From assembly GCA_041595255.1 (NCBI GenBank), contig JBFHKR010000050.1, positions 1 to 17,357 on the forward strand: DNA of 17,357 nucleotides, in the 5' to 3' direction. The notes beneath the pieces were generated by a model. It made no database searches and was not told the origin of the DNA. It worked only from the letters and a program-made list of their open reading frames with translations. Shown here in pieces: positions 1-8,933 of this stretch. Within the stretch, counting starts at the first letter, position 1; every line of letters starts with the position of its first letter. The DNA comes from PGYR01 sp041595255. Lineage in GTDB: Bacteria > Bacteroidota > Ignavibacteria > Kapaibacteriales > UBA2268. The translations under genes were made by a program, and so were the position numbers.

Positions 1-3000
1 GCTTCTGTGCTTATAGTAGGTACTACTCAAGGAGCTTATGTAAAAGCAAATGGTAAATTCGCCATACCTGGTGTTAGAGCCGGTTCTTATGAACTTAAGG
101 TTTCTTATGCTGGATATGAGCCTATGATTAAAAAAATCAATGTTAGTGCTGATCAAACTACAGATGTAGATTTCAAGTTAAAAACATTTACAACAACTGA
201 GATTGAAGTAATAGCAGACAAAATGGTCGAAAAAACTCAAGTGGGATCTATTTCTACTTTTGACAAGAATGCACTTGAAAGAACGGCTACGGCTGGTGTT
301 ACTTCTATTGTAACACAATCATCTGGTGTTACTAATAGTGGAAATGGTTATAACATTCGTGGTACTAGAGCAGAAGATACTCAAGTATTAGTAGACGGTC
401 TAGATATGGGTAACCAATTTACAGGTGGATTTGGTGGTTCTGGAACTACTTATGCACCAATGGTTTCTCAGTATGCTACTGAAGAAGTACAAGTAAAGAA
501 AGGTGGCAGTGGCGCTCAACAAGGTAATGCTGTTGGTGGAACTGTCAATACAGTCGTTAAAACTGGTAGTTCAGAAAGATATGAAGGATTTATAGCTTAC
601 AGATCTGATTTACCATCTTTAAATGGTTCCCAAGGTGTTGGTGCCGAATTAGTAGCAAATGGAAATTCGTATGATGTACTAGAGCAAGGAGAAGGTAGAC
701 AATTAGAAGGTGATAATCTTTCAAATTTCGAATTTGGAGTTGGTGGCCCTATACCTGGTTTAGATAATTTGATGAAATCAGCTACTTTCTACTTAACAGG
801 TAGATATGAATTTAGACAAAATAGAGCTTCTGGGTTTGAATATTATGCTCCTGTAGTTACAGATTTTTCAGGTAATGAAATAATGGGCGGCGAAAACCTT
901 GGTCAATTAGATAATCAAAGATCATGGGTAAAAAATATAACAGGTAGATTGACATTTGGTATATCTAATGATATAAGTTTAACAGTTGGTGGTCAATTAG
1001 GACAAACTAACTTAGAAAGCCAAGGTTTAAGTACTTTATATATGAACCAAGAAGGTGTTATAGATGGTGTTTCTAATGGTATAGAAGAAAGATTTGCAAA
1101 GCTAAATGTAACTAATACCGACGTAAATAATGTTTTCGTTAAAATGACTCATTCTTTTCCTGAAGCGTCAGCTTTTTATGATATTAGATTATCTTCGAAT
1201 ATCAATAATGATATGACAGGTAGAAGAGCAAATCCTGGATCAGACCCATCATTTTTCAGTGGCTTTGATATAATGATACCAACTGATGAATATGCTATAA
1301 ATAGTTTAACTAGAAATTTAGAATTCGGTGCACGTGATAACTTGCCTGATCAATATACTCCTGTACTAATCACAAGAAGACCAAATGACGGTAGCACAGC
1401 TGCTAATAGCGAAGATTATTATATAGCTAACCCTCTAACTGGATATGTAGAAAGTACTCCTATCTCGACTTTTAGAAACCCTTATGGAACTAATGCTTTC
1501 TTTACCGGACATGGAAGTTATGGTTTCCAATTCAGAAAAGGTAACTATTTACAAGCTGATGGTAACTTTACTAAATATATTTCAGGAGATAGATTCGAAC
1601 ATAATATACAAATGGGTTTTGAGATTAGAACTTATACTATGGGTTTCCATTCTAACTCTAGCCCTACTACTTCTGAAACAGTTGACGTATATTCTTCTGA
1701 ATTTGGTGGTAATATATATACACCAGACCCTAAAGTTTATGAGTTGACAAGTGACGAATTCCATCCTTTTAGAGCAGGTGTTTTCGTTCAAGATCAAATT
1801 TCATTCGAAGGTATAATAATAACTCCAGGTATGAGATTTGACATGTTTAACGCTAATTCGGTTTATAGAACAGAATTATTCCCATTGCCAAGAATAGATG
1901 AAGTTGATAGATTTAGTGAAACTGAAGCAAAGATAATGATAAGTCCTAGATTAAATGCTAGTTACCCTATCACTGATCAATCAGTATTTAAAATGAACTT
2001 TGGTATTTATTATCAAATGCCGCAACTACAATATATGTTTGATGGAACAAATCTAGTTTCAAGAAATATTAGAACACCTATAATAGGTGACCCGAACATA
2101 GAACCACAAAGAACTAACAAATATGAAGTAGGTTACTCTACAGCTTTAACAGAAGATTTTGCATTAGATATCAATGCATACTATAATGATATTTATAACC
2201 AACTAGGTTATGCTTATGTTGCTGATGTTGATCCATACTACATAGCTGAAGTTGGTCAATATGGTACAAACAAAGGTGTTGAAATTGATTTAAGAAGAAG
2301 AGTAAGAGATCATTTCGGATTTAGACTTGCTTATACTCTAGGTTCTATTCGTGGTACAAGTTCTGAGGCTGGATCAAGTACATCTTTCAACTTAGATCCG
2401 ATAACTTCAGAGCCGGCACTTCCACTTTCTACATTTAGATTAGGAAGAGATATCACACATAGACTAACAGCAGTATTGAACTTTGATTGGGGTACTGAAG
2501 AAGGTCCAGCAATAGGTGGTATTCACTTATTAGAAAATGCTTATTTGACTTTCACAGGTAACTTAAGATCTGGTTCTCCTTATACACTGACTACTATCAA
2601 TGGTACTGGTCAACTTTCTGAGCTTAACGTTTTAGAAGGCCCAGCTCTTTGGAGTATTGATACTCGTCTTGGTAAGAGATTTCAATTGAGTGATTTATTT
2701 GGAGAAGGAATGGGTAACACATCAATCGAATTATATGTAGATATATTCAATACTACAAATAGAACTGAAGCGGCGGCTGTTTATGGCGGTACTCAAAGTT
2801 CTTTAGATGATGGTAACTTAAGTATAATCCAACAAGGTAGTTTTTCTCCTAATACATACTATGATCAAACAAATCCAGCTGTTGCAGCTTCTTATAATAG
2901 TAATCAATACAATCAATTTGGTGAAAGACACTACTTTATTGCAGCTGATTTGGATCAAAATGGTATAGTTACAAGAGAAGAGCAATACGAGAATTATGTT

Positions 3001-3087
3001 AACGCTCTAAATGAAACTAGATATAAGAATAAACCTTTGTATCAATTACCAAGAACAATATTCTTTGGTGCTGTAATAAGGTTCTAA
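1..3087 (+). CDS. TonB-dependent outer-membrane receptor, 5'-truncated by the window edge
   Basis: The frame is open from base 1, so the start codon and signal peptide lie upstream; a GTG at position 7 is internal, not a start. Counting the codon at 1-3 as residue 1, residues 1-62 are a carboxypeptidase-regulatory-like beta-sandwich (GKFAIPGVRAGSYELKVSYA, then GYEP). A TonB-box-like EIEVIAD follows at 67-73. The plug is about residues 75-195, with NIRGTR, VLVDGLDMG and a Gly-rich stretch ending in VGGTVNTVVKTG. The remaining ~830 residues form the 22-strand-type barrel, ending in FFGAVIRF with the terminal Phe expected for outer-membrane barrels. The family imports ligands using TonB/ExbBD energy; the ligand here cannot be read from sequence. 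An EF-hand-like loop lies near the C-terminus (2947-2982). The exported-protein gene follows after 32 bases. The family call is very secure; substrate is unknown. Confidence 0.95.
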   Translation, partial: ASVLIVGTTQGAYVKANGKFAIPGVRAGSYELKVSYAGYEPMIKKINVSADQTTDVDFKLKTFTTTEIEVIADKMVEKTQVGSISTFDKNALERTATAGVTSIVTQSSGVTNSGNGYNIRGTRAEDTQVLVDGLDMGNQFTGGFGGSGTTYAPMVSQYATEEVQVKKGGSGAQQGNAVGGTVNTVVKTGSSERYEGFIAYRSDLPSLNGSQGVGAELVANGNSYDVLEQGEGRQLEGDNLSNFEFGVGGPIPGLDNLMKSATFYLTGRYEFRQNRASGFEYYAPVVTDFSGNEIMGGENLGQLDNQRSWVKNITGRLTFGISNDISLTVGGQLGQTNLESQGLSTLYMNQEGVIDGVSNGIEERFAKLNVTNTDVNNVFVKMTHSFPEASAFYDIRLSSNINNDMTGRRANPGSDPSFFSGFDIMIPTDEYAINSLTRNLEFGARDNLPDQYTPVLITRRPNDGSTAANSEDYYIANPLTGYVESTPISTFRNPYGTNAFFTGHGSYGFQFRKGNYLQADGNFTKYISGDRFEHNIQMGFEIRTYTMGFHSNSSPTTSETVDVYSSEFGGNIYTPDPKVYELTSDEFHPFRAGVFVQDQISFEGIIITPGMRFDMFNANSVYRTELFPLPRIDEVDRFSETEAKIMISPRLNASYPITDQSVFKMNFGIYYQMPQLQYMFDGTNLVSRNIRTPIIGDPNIEPQRTNKYEVGYSTALTEDFALDINAYYNDIYNQLGYAYVADVDPYYIAEVGQYGTNKGVEIDLRRRVRDHFGFRLAYTLGSIRGTSSEAGSSTSFNLDPITSEPALPLSTFRLGRDITHRLTAVLNFDWGTEEGPAIGGIHLLENAYLTFTGNLRSGSPYTLTTINGTGQLSELNVLEGPALWSIDTRLGKRFQLSDLFGEGMGNTSIELYVDIFNTTNRTEAAAVYGGTQSSLDDGNLSIIQQGSFSPNTYYDQTNPAVAASYNSNQYNQFGERHYFIAADLDQNGIVTREEQYENYVNALNETRYKNKPLYQLPRTIFFGAVIRF
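2947..2982 (+). other. EF-hand-like calcium loop in the receptor C-terminal region
   Basis: The twelve residues DLDQNGIVTREE carry Asp at 1 and 3, Asn at 5, Gly at 6, Val at 8 and Glu at 12, which is the canonical EF-hand loop spacing. It sits about 45 residues before the receptor's end, between predicted barrel strands, so it is probably in a late extracellular loop. Calcium binding is inferred from the pattern only. Confidence 0.6.
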
Positions 3088-3109
3088 AAAAGAAAAAAAA
3101 TTAATTATT

Positions 3110-3114
3110 AGGAG
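3110..3114 (+). promoter_or_regulatory. Shine-Dalgarno-like site for the 1567-residue exported protein
   Basis: AGGAG ends five bases before the ATG at 3120, inside the 32-base A-rich gap after the receptor stop. It supports this ATG and co-transcription with the receptor. No terminator-like hairpin is visible in the gap. Confidence 0.6.
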
Positions 3115-3119
3115 TTTAT

Positions 3120-6100
3120 ATGAATTTTCTAAAGAAAATTATTTTCATTTCACTGCTGCTCACATTTGCATTGCAAATAGCGCAAGCATTACCAAATGAA
3201 AAATACATGAAGAAGAAGGAAAATCAAGTTCAAAGAGATCCATTAGGATTCTTAGACTATCAAAAAAATACCTTAAGTAATATTGAAACTGTGATTTCAA
3301 ATTACGGTATGATTGGACATGATAAACCTAAAAGAATTGGTTCTGGTTATTTCCCAAGAAATTCGCGTAATCAATACATCTATGGTGGTGGTATTTGGTA
3401 CGCTGCACAAAAGAAAATACCTTATTTCGATAGTACTACTCAACAAATTGAGTATAACTTAGGTAAGTTAGTTTCTGTTTCTTATGACCCAAGTAATGCC
3501 GATTCATGGCAAACACCAGGTCGTATAGAAGATGGTGAATTATCTCAAAAAGATCCAGAGAAATATAAAGTATTCTTTTCTACAGATTACTCTAGAACAA
3601 CTGGTAAAGCTTTAGATCCTACAGATAGTGAAACACCATATTGGCCAATTTGGGATACTAACCCTGGTGATACAGTTGGATATAGCCGTTATTTCGGTTA
3701 TTACCAATATAATGAATCTGATAGAAGACAAGCTGTTTATCCTAAGGGACCAGCAATGATATCTGGAGAAGATATTTTTACTACTTATCATGATTTAGAT
3801 ATCTCACAATATGTTGGATCAATTTCTCAAAGAAGATTGCAAGGTTATCCTCTCGGATTACAATATGAATTTACAATTTATTCTTGGGGCTTTGGTAGAT
3901 ACCAAAACTTCTTCTTTTGTCTATATGATGTTATAAATATGTCAGAAGATACACTTTATGACTGTTGGTTAGCTCCTATTATGGATGTCGATTTGGCAAG
4001 AAGACCATTTGAAATACCTGGTGCTTCGAATGATAGGGTAAGTTACTGGTATGAAGATCCTGAGTTCAACTTGGCTTATCAATTTACTAATGGTGAATTT
4101 GGTGAGCAAGGTCAAGGGTTTGGATATCTTGGGTTTGACTTCCTTGAATCTCCAACAATTATCAGACCTCCTCTATTAGATGAAAATGGTAATTTGCAAG
4201 AAGAAATCAAATGTGTTGATTTAGGTAATGGGGTAGAGTTATGTGATACAACTTATGTAGCTGATGAAACTCATCCTGATTATAAATTTTTAAGAAAAGA
4301 CTCGGCATATTATCATAATTCGAATCAACTTGGTCTAGTAACATTCAAAAACTGGAACTCAAGGGAAGATAAGGACGAAGATGTTGCTAGATACAACTAC
4401 CTTTCTGAAGGTGTAACAGATGTTGACTTTGGTCCTGGTGATAAAAGGTTTATGATGGCAACAGGTGCTTTCCATATGAGACCTGGTGATACATCAAGAA
4501 CTGTAGTTTGTATTATGATAGCTACGCCATCTAAAACTGGTGATGCCGATGGTACGTTCGAAGATAGGCAAGGTTTAAAATCACTCGATATATTTGCTCA
4601 AGAGGTATATGATAATAACTTTAGAGCACCTAGACCTCCTGATCCAGCACAAATAAAATATTACAAAGCAATGAATAATGCTATAACTATTGCTTGGGAC
4701 TCAACTTCTGAAATGTCTTTTGATAGAGAAGAAGCTGGACTTGATTTCTTAGGATATCGTATAGATAGAGGACGTGTTTCAGATTTAGATACATTTAATG
4801 TAAGTCAAATATCGCCTAATACTCAATACCCTCGTGGTGCTGGTCCTTATGGTTGGAAAGAAGTTGCTAGATATGAATTACCACTTCCTTACAGACAATC
4901 TACAAGAATAATAACAGATCCAAATTTAGGAAATGCAGCAATTGATTCATTCTTAATCGTGGGTCCTACATTTGATAGAAATGGCGTTATAGAAGATACA
5001 AGTGCTATCAGAGTAATGAGACATGGTCAAGGTGTGTTATTCCATCCTATGTCTACTACATTCAGAGTTAGTAACAGATATATACCTGCAATAGCAGGAA
5101 TCAATCCAACTGCTCCTTGGGGTCAACATTACAAAACTTTGGCTGATGCTGATTTTGATCAAGATGATTATAACAATTACAGAGTAACTTATAATGCAAA
5201 TAATCCGCAAAGACTTTTTGATTCTGCATTAGTTGGAGTAATAAAGTTTGACAGAGCGAGAGTACCATATAATCCACTATTCTTTGATAATTATACTTTT
5301 GAAGTTTCAAAAGCATATAAAGAGAGAGTATTGGACTCAATAGCTATAGATGGTATAGCCGTTAGGTACGTGACTACTAGGGTTAAAAATCCAAATGGTT
5401 CAGATAGTATAGATGTAGAAACATCTGTAATTGACTCAGTTTATTTTACAAGAACCGGCAGAACATTAAAAAGCGGTGGTACTGATAAATATATTTTAGA
5501 CGGTGCACTCCCTATCTCTAATTTTGCTTTAGCAATGAATGATTCAGTAAGGGTTAAACGTGCTTTAGATTCACTTTATTCATATATTCAAAGTGGTAGA
5601 GTAACTTATGAATTTTATGATTTCGAATCTGATTCAAGTATTAAGCGCAACGTAATAGTTCCTTATATGACACAAATCACAAATAATAGAACATTTACTG
5701 ATATTGGTGATGATAATCGAGATGGTATATTCTCAAATACTACGGATTTTGATAACACTGAGAAATTAATAAATAATACTCCATATTACTATAGAGTTTT
5801 AGCTTATGATAAAGGTGATGCTAGTCAGCCGACACCAGTGAAGATAAATACTAGTGTTCCTAATGTAAACGAAATTGAGACTTTCCCTGAAGCAGCTGAA
5901 GTTGGTTCTAAATTGAAATTTGAAATAATAGAGATGGACTCAAGTAAGTTCAATGGACTTTATGATTTCGAATTCTATGCAATTGACGAAGATAGAGCTA
6001 AGCAGTTATTCTTAGGGGATACTCTTGAATTAGATTTTCAAGTATTGTGGAATCACTTTACTGCTAATCTACAGGTAAGAGATGATCAACAAGGTGACCC

Positions 6101-7823
6101 TAGTATAACTACTAATAACTATTTGAGAAGAGCAACATTAATAAATCTTTCTCAAGATAGTGCGGTATTATATACTCAACCAATACAATTCAATCCTAAT
6201 GGATGTTTTACTTCTGAGGAAGTTGCTTCTGCGCTTTATGAAAATGCAGCTGTAGTAGTTGGTAACAATGCTCCGATTCTGAAAAATGGTGATACTATTT
6301 CTACTTTCGGTGTATGGAATAATCCAGAGTTTATTGATTATTCTGGTCGATATACTTCAGGAGATTTCACAGCACAAAACCATTGTAATACACGTTTCTT
6401 CTTACCTCCAGCTTATGGTACAATAGGATTTGAATTCAAATTTGCCCTATTACAACACGGTGGTAGATATAGAGCAGATAAAATCGAAATCTTAGAAGGA
6501 GATGCTGAAACAATTGTTTACGCACTTGAAAATGAAGCAGACTTACCTAAAATAGGAACTTTAAGATCTCAAGCTGTTGATACACTTCATGCTGGACTTA
6601 GTGTTATTACACAAAATAATCAAAGTGCTGCTGTACCATTTATTGCGCCAATTTATGGTAGCTTTAACAATGGACCTGTAGATGTAGAAGTTGAATTTGT
6701 TGGTTCAGGTACTGAAGAGATTGATTTAGAATGGGGTAGAGGTAATGATGGTGAGACTACTAGTTTTACTGAACAGAGTAGATTTACAGTTAATTATCTA
6801 GATGTAAAACTAACTAATAATTATAAATTTACAACTTCAACGGTCAAATCGCAAGTTAGCGTTGGTAAATCAAGAGAAATGGATCATATTAGTATAGACC
6901 CAATTTTCACAGGTAATATTATGACTTCTCAAGTTAATGATCAAAATCAACAAATTGAAGTTGTAAGAAAACCATATCCAGATCCAAGAAACTTGCCTGC
7001 TATGGATATAGAAGTTGAAGAGTTCTTCGGCAAATATAACATAGCTTCATTTGGACATGTAAATATCGAAAAGAACAATGGTTTCAGTACTAAAAGACAT
7101 TCAGTAGCTAGACCAGTTAATAATGAAAAGTTAAGAACAACTACTCAAGGATATACTGGACTTCCACAAGGACGATACTATTTATTTGGTACTGATTCTA
7201 AAGGAAATAGAATTGACTTTATCAATATAATGACAATTGCAGGTGCTAGATTCGTATTCGACAATAAGAATATACAAAGAAGATGGACTGGATTATCTGA
7301 GGATAATGATATACCTCCTTACATCAAAGCTAATAACAAAATCATATTAGACGCTAAGGACTTTGAAGTAGGTGATAAAGTTAGATTAACTACTAATGGT
7401 GGTGCATCAGGATTACCATTACCGGATGCAAAACTAAAAGTTGTACTTAAAGATGCTACTCCTGGTGGATTGACTGAAGACCAAATGGATGGTATAAGAG
7501 TAGTTCCTAACCCTTACTATATTACTCATCAAAATGAGCGTAGCCCTTATGAAAGTAAATTATACTTTACAAAAGTACCGGCTGGTTCTAAGATTAATAT
7601 TTATACAGTAAGTGGTAGTTTAGTTCAAACTATTGACCATGATCCTTTTAGTGCAGACAATGAAGAAGGAAGGGTTGCTGTTAATGTTTGGGATATGATA
7701 ATGAAAAACGGATTAAGAGTTCAATCACAAGTATTTATAGCTCAGATTATAGCTCCAAATGGTGCTGAAACTATTAAGAAGTTTTCAGTTGTTGTAGGTA
7801 CATTTAACGTTTTCGACCAATAA
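3120..7823 (+). CDS. Very large exported protein with Fn3-like region and T9SS type A-like C-terminal domain
   Basis: This 1567-residue protein begins with a Sec signal peptide (MNFLKK, a hydrophobic core, then AQA before residue ~24) with no lipobox Cys. Residues ~35-500 are Tyr/Trp/Asp-rich and unrecognised (FFFCLYDVINMS, DCWLAPIMDVD). From ~503 (RPPDPAQIKYY) to ~910 the features resemble an interrupted fibronectin type III unit (ITIAWDST, FLGYRIDRG, then PYYYRVLAYDKGD). A Ca-loop-like DDNRDG lies at 864. Residues ~1458-1567 resemble a T9SS type A sorting domain: IRVVPNPYY, LYFTKVPAGSKINIYTVSG, a VWD strand and KKFSVVVG. It is therefore probably carried across the outer membrane by T9SS and surface-attached or released. 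It lies between a TonB receptor and a PorV-like barrel, spaced 32 and 18 bases, implying one transcript and joint function. It is not SusD-like: there is no lipobox and no TPR-type helices. No enzymatic motif was recognised. Confidence 0.85.
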   Translation: MNFLKKIIFISLLLTFALQIAQALPNEKYMKKKENQVQRDPLGFLDYQKNTLSNIETVISNYGMIGHDKPKRIGSGYFPRNSRNQYIYGGGIWYAAQKKIPYFDSTTQQIEYNLGKLVSVSYDPSNADSWQTPGRIEDGELSQKDPEKYKVFFSTDYSRTTGKALDPTDSETPYWPIWDTNPGDTVGYSRYFGYYQYNESDRRQAVYPKGPAMISGEDIFTTYHDLDISQYVGSISQRRLQGYPLGLQYEFTIYSWGFGRYQNFFFCLYDVINMSEDTLYDCWLAPIMDVDLARRPFEIPGASNDRVSYWYEDPEFNLAYQFTNGEFGEQGQGFGYLGFDFLESPTIIRPPLLDENGNLQEEIKCVDLGNGVELCDTTYVADETHPDYKFLRKDSAYYHNSNQLGLVTFKNWNSREDKDEDVARYNYLSEGVTDVDFGPGDKRFMMATGAFHMRPGDTSRTVVCIMIATPSKTGDADGTFEDRQGLKSLDIFAQEVYDNNFRAPRPPDPAQIKYYKAMNNAITIAWDSTSEMSFDREEAGLDFLGYRIDRGRVSDLDTFNVSQISPNTQYPRGAGPYGWKEVARYELPLPYRQSTRIITDPNLGNAAIDSFLIVGPTFDRNGVIEDTSAIRVMRHGQGVLFHPMSTTFRVSNRYIPAIAGINPTAPWGQHYKTLADADFDQDDYNNYRVTYNANNPQRLFDSALVGVIKFDRARVPYNPLFFDNYTFEVSKAYKERVLDSIAIDGIAVRYVTTRVKNPNGSDSIDVETSVIDSVYFTRTGRTLKSGGTDKYILDGALPISNFALAMNDSVRVKRALDSLYSYIQSGRVTYEFYDFESDSSIKRNVIVPYMTQITNNRTFTDIGDDNRDGIFSNTTDFDNTEKLINNTPYYYRVLAYDKGDASQPTPVKINTSVPNVNEIETFPEAAEVGSKLKFEIIEMDSSKFNGLYDFEFYAIDEDRAKQLFLGDTLELDFQVLWNHFTANLQVRDDQQGDPSITTNNYLRRATLINLSQDSAVLYTQPIQFNPNGCFTSEEVASALYENAAVVVGNNAPILKNGDTISTFGVWNNPEFIDYSGRYTSGDFTAQNHCNTRFFLPPAYGTIGFEFKFALLQHGGRYRADKIEILEGDAETIVYALENEADLPKIGTLRSQAVDTLHAGLSVITQNNQSAAVPFIAPIYGSFNNGPVDVEVEFVGSGTEEIDLEWGRGNDGETTSFTEQSRFTVNYLDVKLTNNYKFTTSTVKSQVSVGKSREMDHISIDPIFTGNIMTSQVNDQNQQIEVVRKPYPDPRNLPAMDIEVEEFFGKYNIASFGHVNIEKNNGFSTKRHSVARPVNNEKLRTTTQGYTGLPQGRYYLFGTDSKGNRIDFINIMTIAGARFVFDNKNIQRRWTGLSEDNDIPPYIKANNKIILDAKDFEVGDKVRLTTNGGASGLPLPDAKLKVVLKDATPGGLTEDQMDGIRVVPNPYYITHQNERSPYESKLYFTKVPAGSKINIYTVSGSLVQTIDHDPFSADNEEGRVAVNVWDMIMKNGLRVQSQVFIAQIIAPNGAETIKKFSVVVGTFNVFDQ
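7491..7823 (+). other. T9SS type A sorting-like C-terminal domain (part of the exported giant protein)
   Basis: Residues ~1458-1567 show the order typical of these domains: VVPNPYY; an FT.vPAGSKINIYTVSG strand pair; LVQTIDHD; a WD followed by a KNGLRV turn; then a final KKFSVVVG strand. The usual SGVY motif reads SQVF here, and about eight residues (TFNVFDQ region) trail the last expected strand. The assignment rests on pattern memory, not on an alignment. Confidence 0.6.
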
Positions 7824-7828
7824 ACTCT

Positions 7829-7833
7829 AAGGA
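7829..7833 (+). promoter_or_regulatory. Shine-Dalgarno-like site for the PorV/PorQ-family gene
   Basis: AAGGA lies eight bases upstream of the ATG at 7842, in the 18-base gap after the giant gene's stop. The short gap leaves no room for a separate promoter, supporting one transcript. Confidence 0.5.
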
Positions 7834-7841
7834 ATATTAAA

Positions 7842-8870
7842 ATGAAAAAAATAATTATATTATTATTAACTTTGCCGCTCTTGACATTGAGTGCTGTAGA
7901 ATCTGATAGAGTTTTCTCGGCATCGAATGCGAAAGATTTCACAAAAGTCGGTGCAGATGGTGGTCAATTTTTGAAGATTGGTGTTGGTGCGCGTGGTACA
8001 GGTATGGCGGGTGCGTTTAGTGCTTTGACTAATGATTTAACTGCGCTTCACTATAATCCTGCTGGTATAAATGAACAAGAAGGTGTAACTACAAATTTCT
8101 CTTATACTTCTTGGTTTGGCGGTTTTTCGCATAACTTTGCGGCTGTAGCTTTTCCAATTAGCTCTCAATATAAGATTGCTATTAGTATGGTGAATTTTAC
8201 AACTGGCGATGTCGAAGAAACAACTTTGCTTCAAGATCAAGGAACTGGTAGAAATTACTCTGTTGATGATTTATCATTGCAGATGACATTTGCTGGTAAA
8301 TTGACAGAGCAATTTTCTTTCGGTGTAACAGCGAAATACGTTCAATTAGCATTTGCTGATGTTTCTAGTGGTGGATTAGCTATTGACGTTGGTACACAAT
8401 ATGATACTGGAATTGAGGGTATCAAATTTGGATTCTCTGTTCATAATTTAGGTACTGACCATGCATATAGTGGCGAAGGACTTTCTGATAGAAATAAAGT
8501 GAATGATTTTATTCAGACGCTACCTAAAGATTTAGAATATACTGCTTATAGATTTTCTCTTCCTTTGATGTTTAGAGTAGGTTTTGCCAAAGAGATATTG
8601 TCAGATGAAATGAATCAACTTGATGCTGCATTCGATTTTGTAGCTTCTTCGGATTCTCCAGAGCAATATGTATTTGGTCTTGAATACTCTTGGAACGATT
8701 TAGTTTTTGTTAGAGGAGGTTATCTTATTGGACATGACCAATTAGGATTAGCTGGCGGAGTTGGTCTGAACTATAATAGTGGTGGGTTCAATGGGGCTTT
8801 AGACTATTCTATAAACCCAACTGCGGATATTGGACTAATCAACAGATTTACTATTGGACTTGATTTCTAA
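7842..8870 (+). CDS. PorV/PorQ-family outer-membrane barrel protein
   Basis: This 342-residue protein has a signal peptide (MKKIIILLL core, likely cut near LSA at 18). The family signature is at about 43-76: FLKIGVGARGTGMAGAF, then NDLTALHYNPAGI. Repeated amphipathic strands follow, and the protein ends in INRFTIGLDF with a terminal aromatic residue. PorV is a FadL-superfamily barrel that shuttles T9SS cargo from the translocon to the attachment complex by binding the cargo's C-terminal domain, while PorQ anchors the sortase PorZ; the sequence alone does not separate these roles, and many Ignavibacteria-type genomes carry several paralogues. Its position directly after a protein with a sorting-like C-terminus suggests a dedicated partner. 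An intrinsic terminator follows at 8895-8931, closing the operon. Confidence 0.88.
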   Translation: MKKIIILLLTLPLLTLSAVESDRVFSASNAKDFTKVGADGGQFLKIGVGARGTGMAGAFSALTNDLTALHYNPAGINEQEGVTTNFSYTSWFGGFSHNFAAVAFPISSQYKIAISMVNFTTGDVEETTLLQDQGTGRNYSVDDLSLQMTFAGKLTEQFSFGVTAKYVQLAFADVSSGGLAIDVGTQYDTGIEGIKFGFSVHNLGTDHAYSGEGLSDRNKVNDFIQTLPKDLEYTAYRFSLPLMFRVGFAKEILSDEMNQLDAAFDFVASSDSPEQYVFGLEYSWNDLVFVRGGYLIGHDQLGLAGGVGLNYNSGGFNGALDYSINPTADIGLINRFTIGLDF

Positions 8871-8894
8871 TAAATAAATCAAATAATTTAATTC

Positions 8895-8931
8895 AATGCC
8901 GTTGAATATTACTATATTTGACGGCATTTTT
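8895..8931 (+). terminator. Intrinsic terminator after the receptor/giant/PorV operon
   Basis: AATGCCGT (8895-8902) pairs perfectly with ACGGCATT (8921-8928). The inner arms TGAATAT and ATATTTG extend the stem by seven pairs, two of them G-U wobbles, closing on a four-base loop TACT (8910-8913). A short T tract ends the structure at 8931, only two bases before the next ATG. Confidence 0.85.
8913..8920 (+). promoter_or_regulatory. Candidate Bacteroidota-type -7 element for the GWxTD operon
   Basis: TATATTTG matches the Bacteroidota -7 consensus TAnnTTTG exactly and sits inside the 3' arm of the terminator hairpin. Transcription would begin near 8925-8928, leaving a 5' UTR of under ten bases before the ATG at 8934. 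No convincing -33 TTTG is present at the expected distance (TTTA at 8887-8890 is the nearest), so this remains a candidate. Confidence 0.4.
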
Positions 8932-8933
8932 AT

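Noticed and set aside
7..9. GTG as a start for the receptor
   Set aside because: The frame is open to base 1 and the translation begins mid-way in a carboxypeptidase-regulatory-like domain with no signal peptide; the gene is cut by the window edge.
1484..1797. Short open frames on both strands inside the receptor gene
   Set aside because: They lie wholly within a clear barrel-coding frame, have no start context and give low-complexity hydrophobic translations; they are shadows of the real gene.
3120..7823. SusD-type partner for the TonB receptor
   Set aside because: The product lacks a lipobox cysteine and SusD/RagB helical motifs, is about three times too long, and has Fn3-like and sorting-like regions instead.
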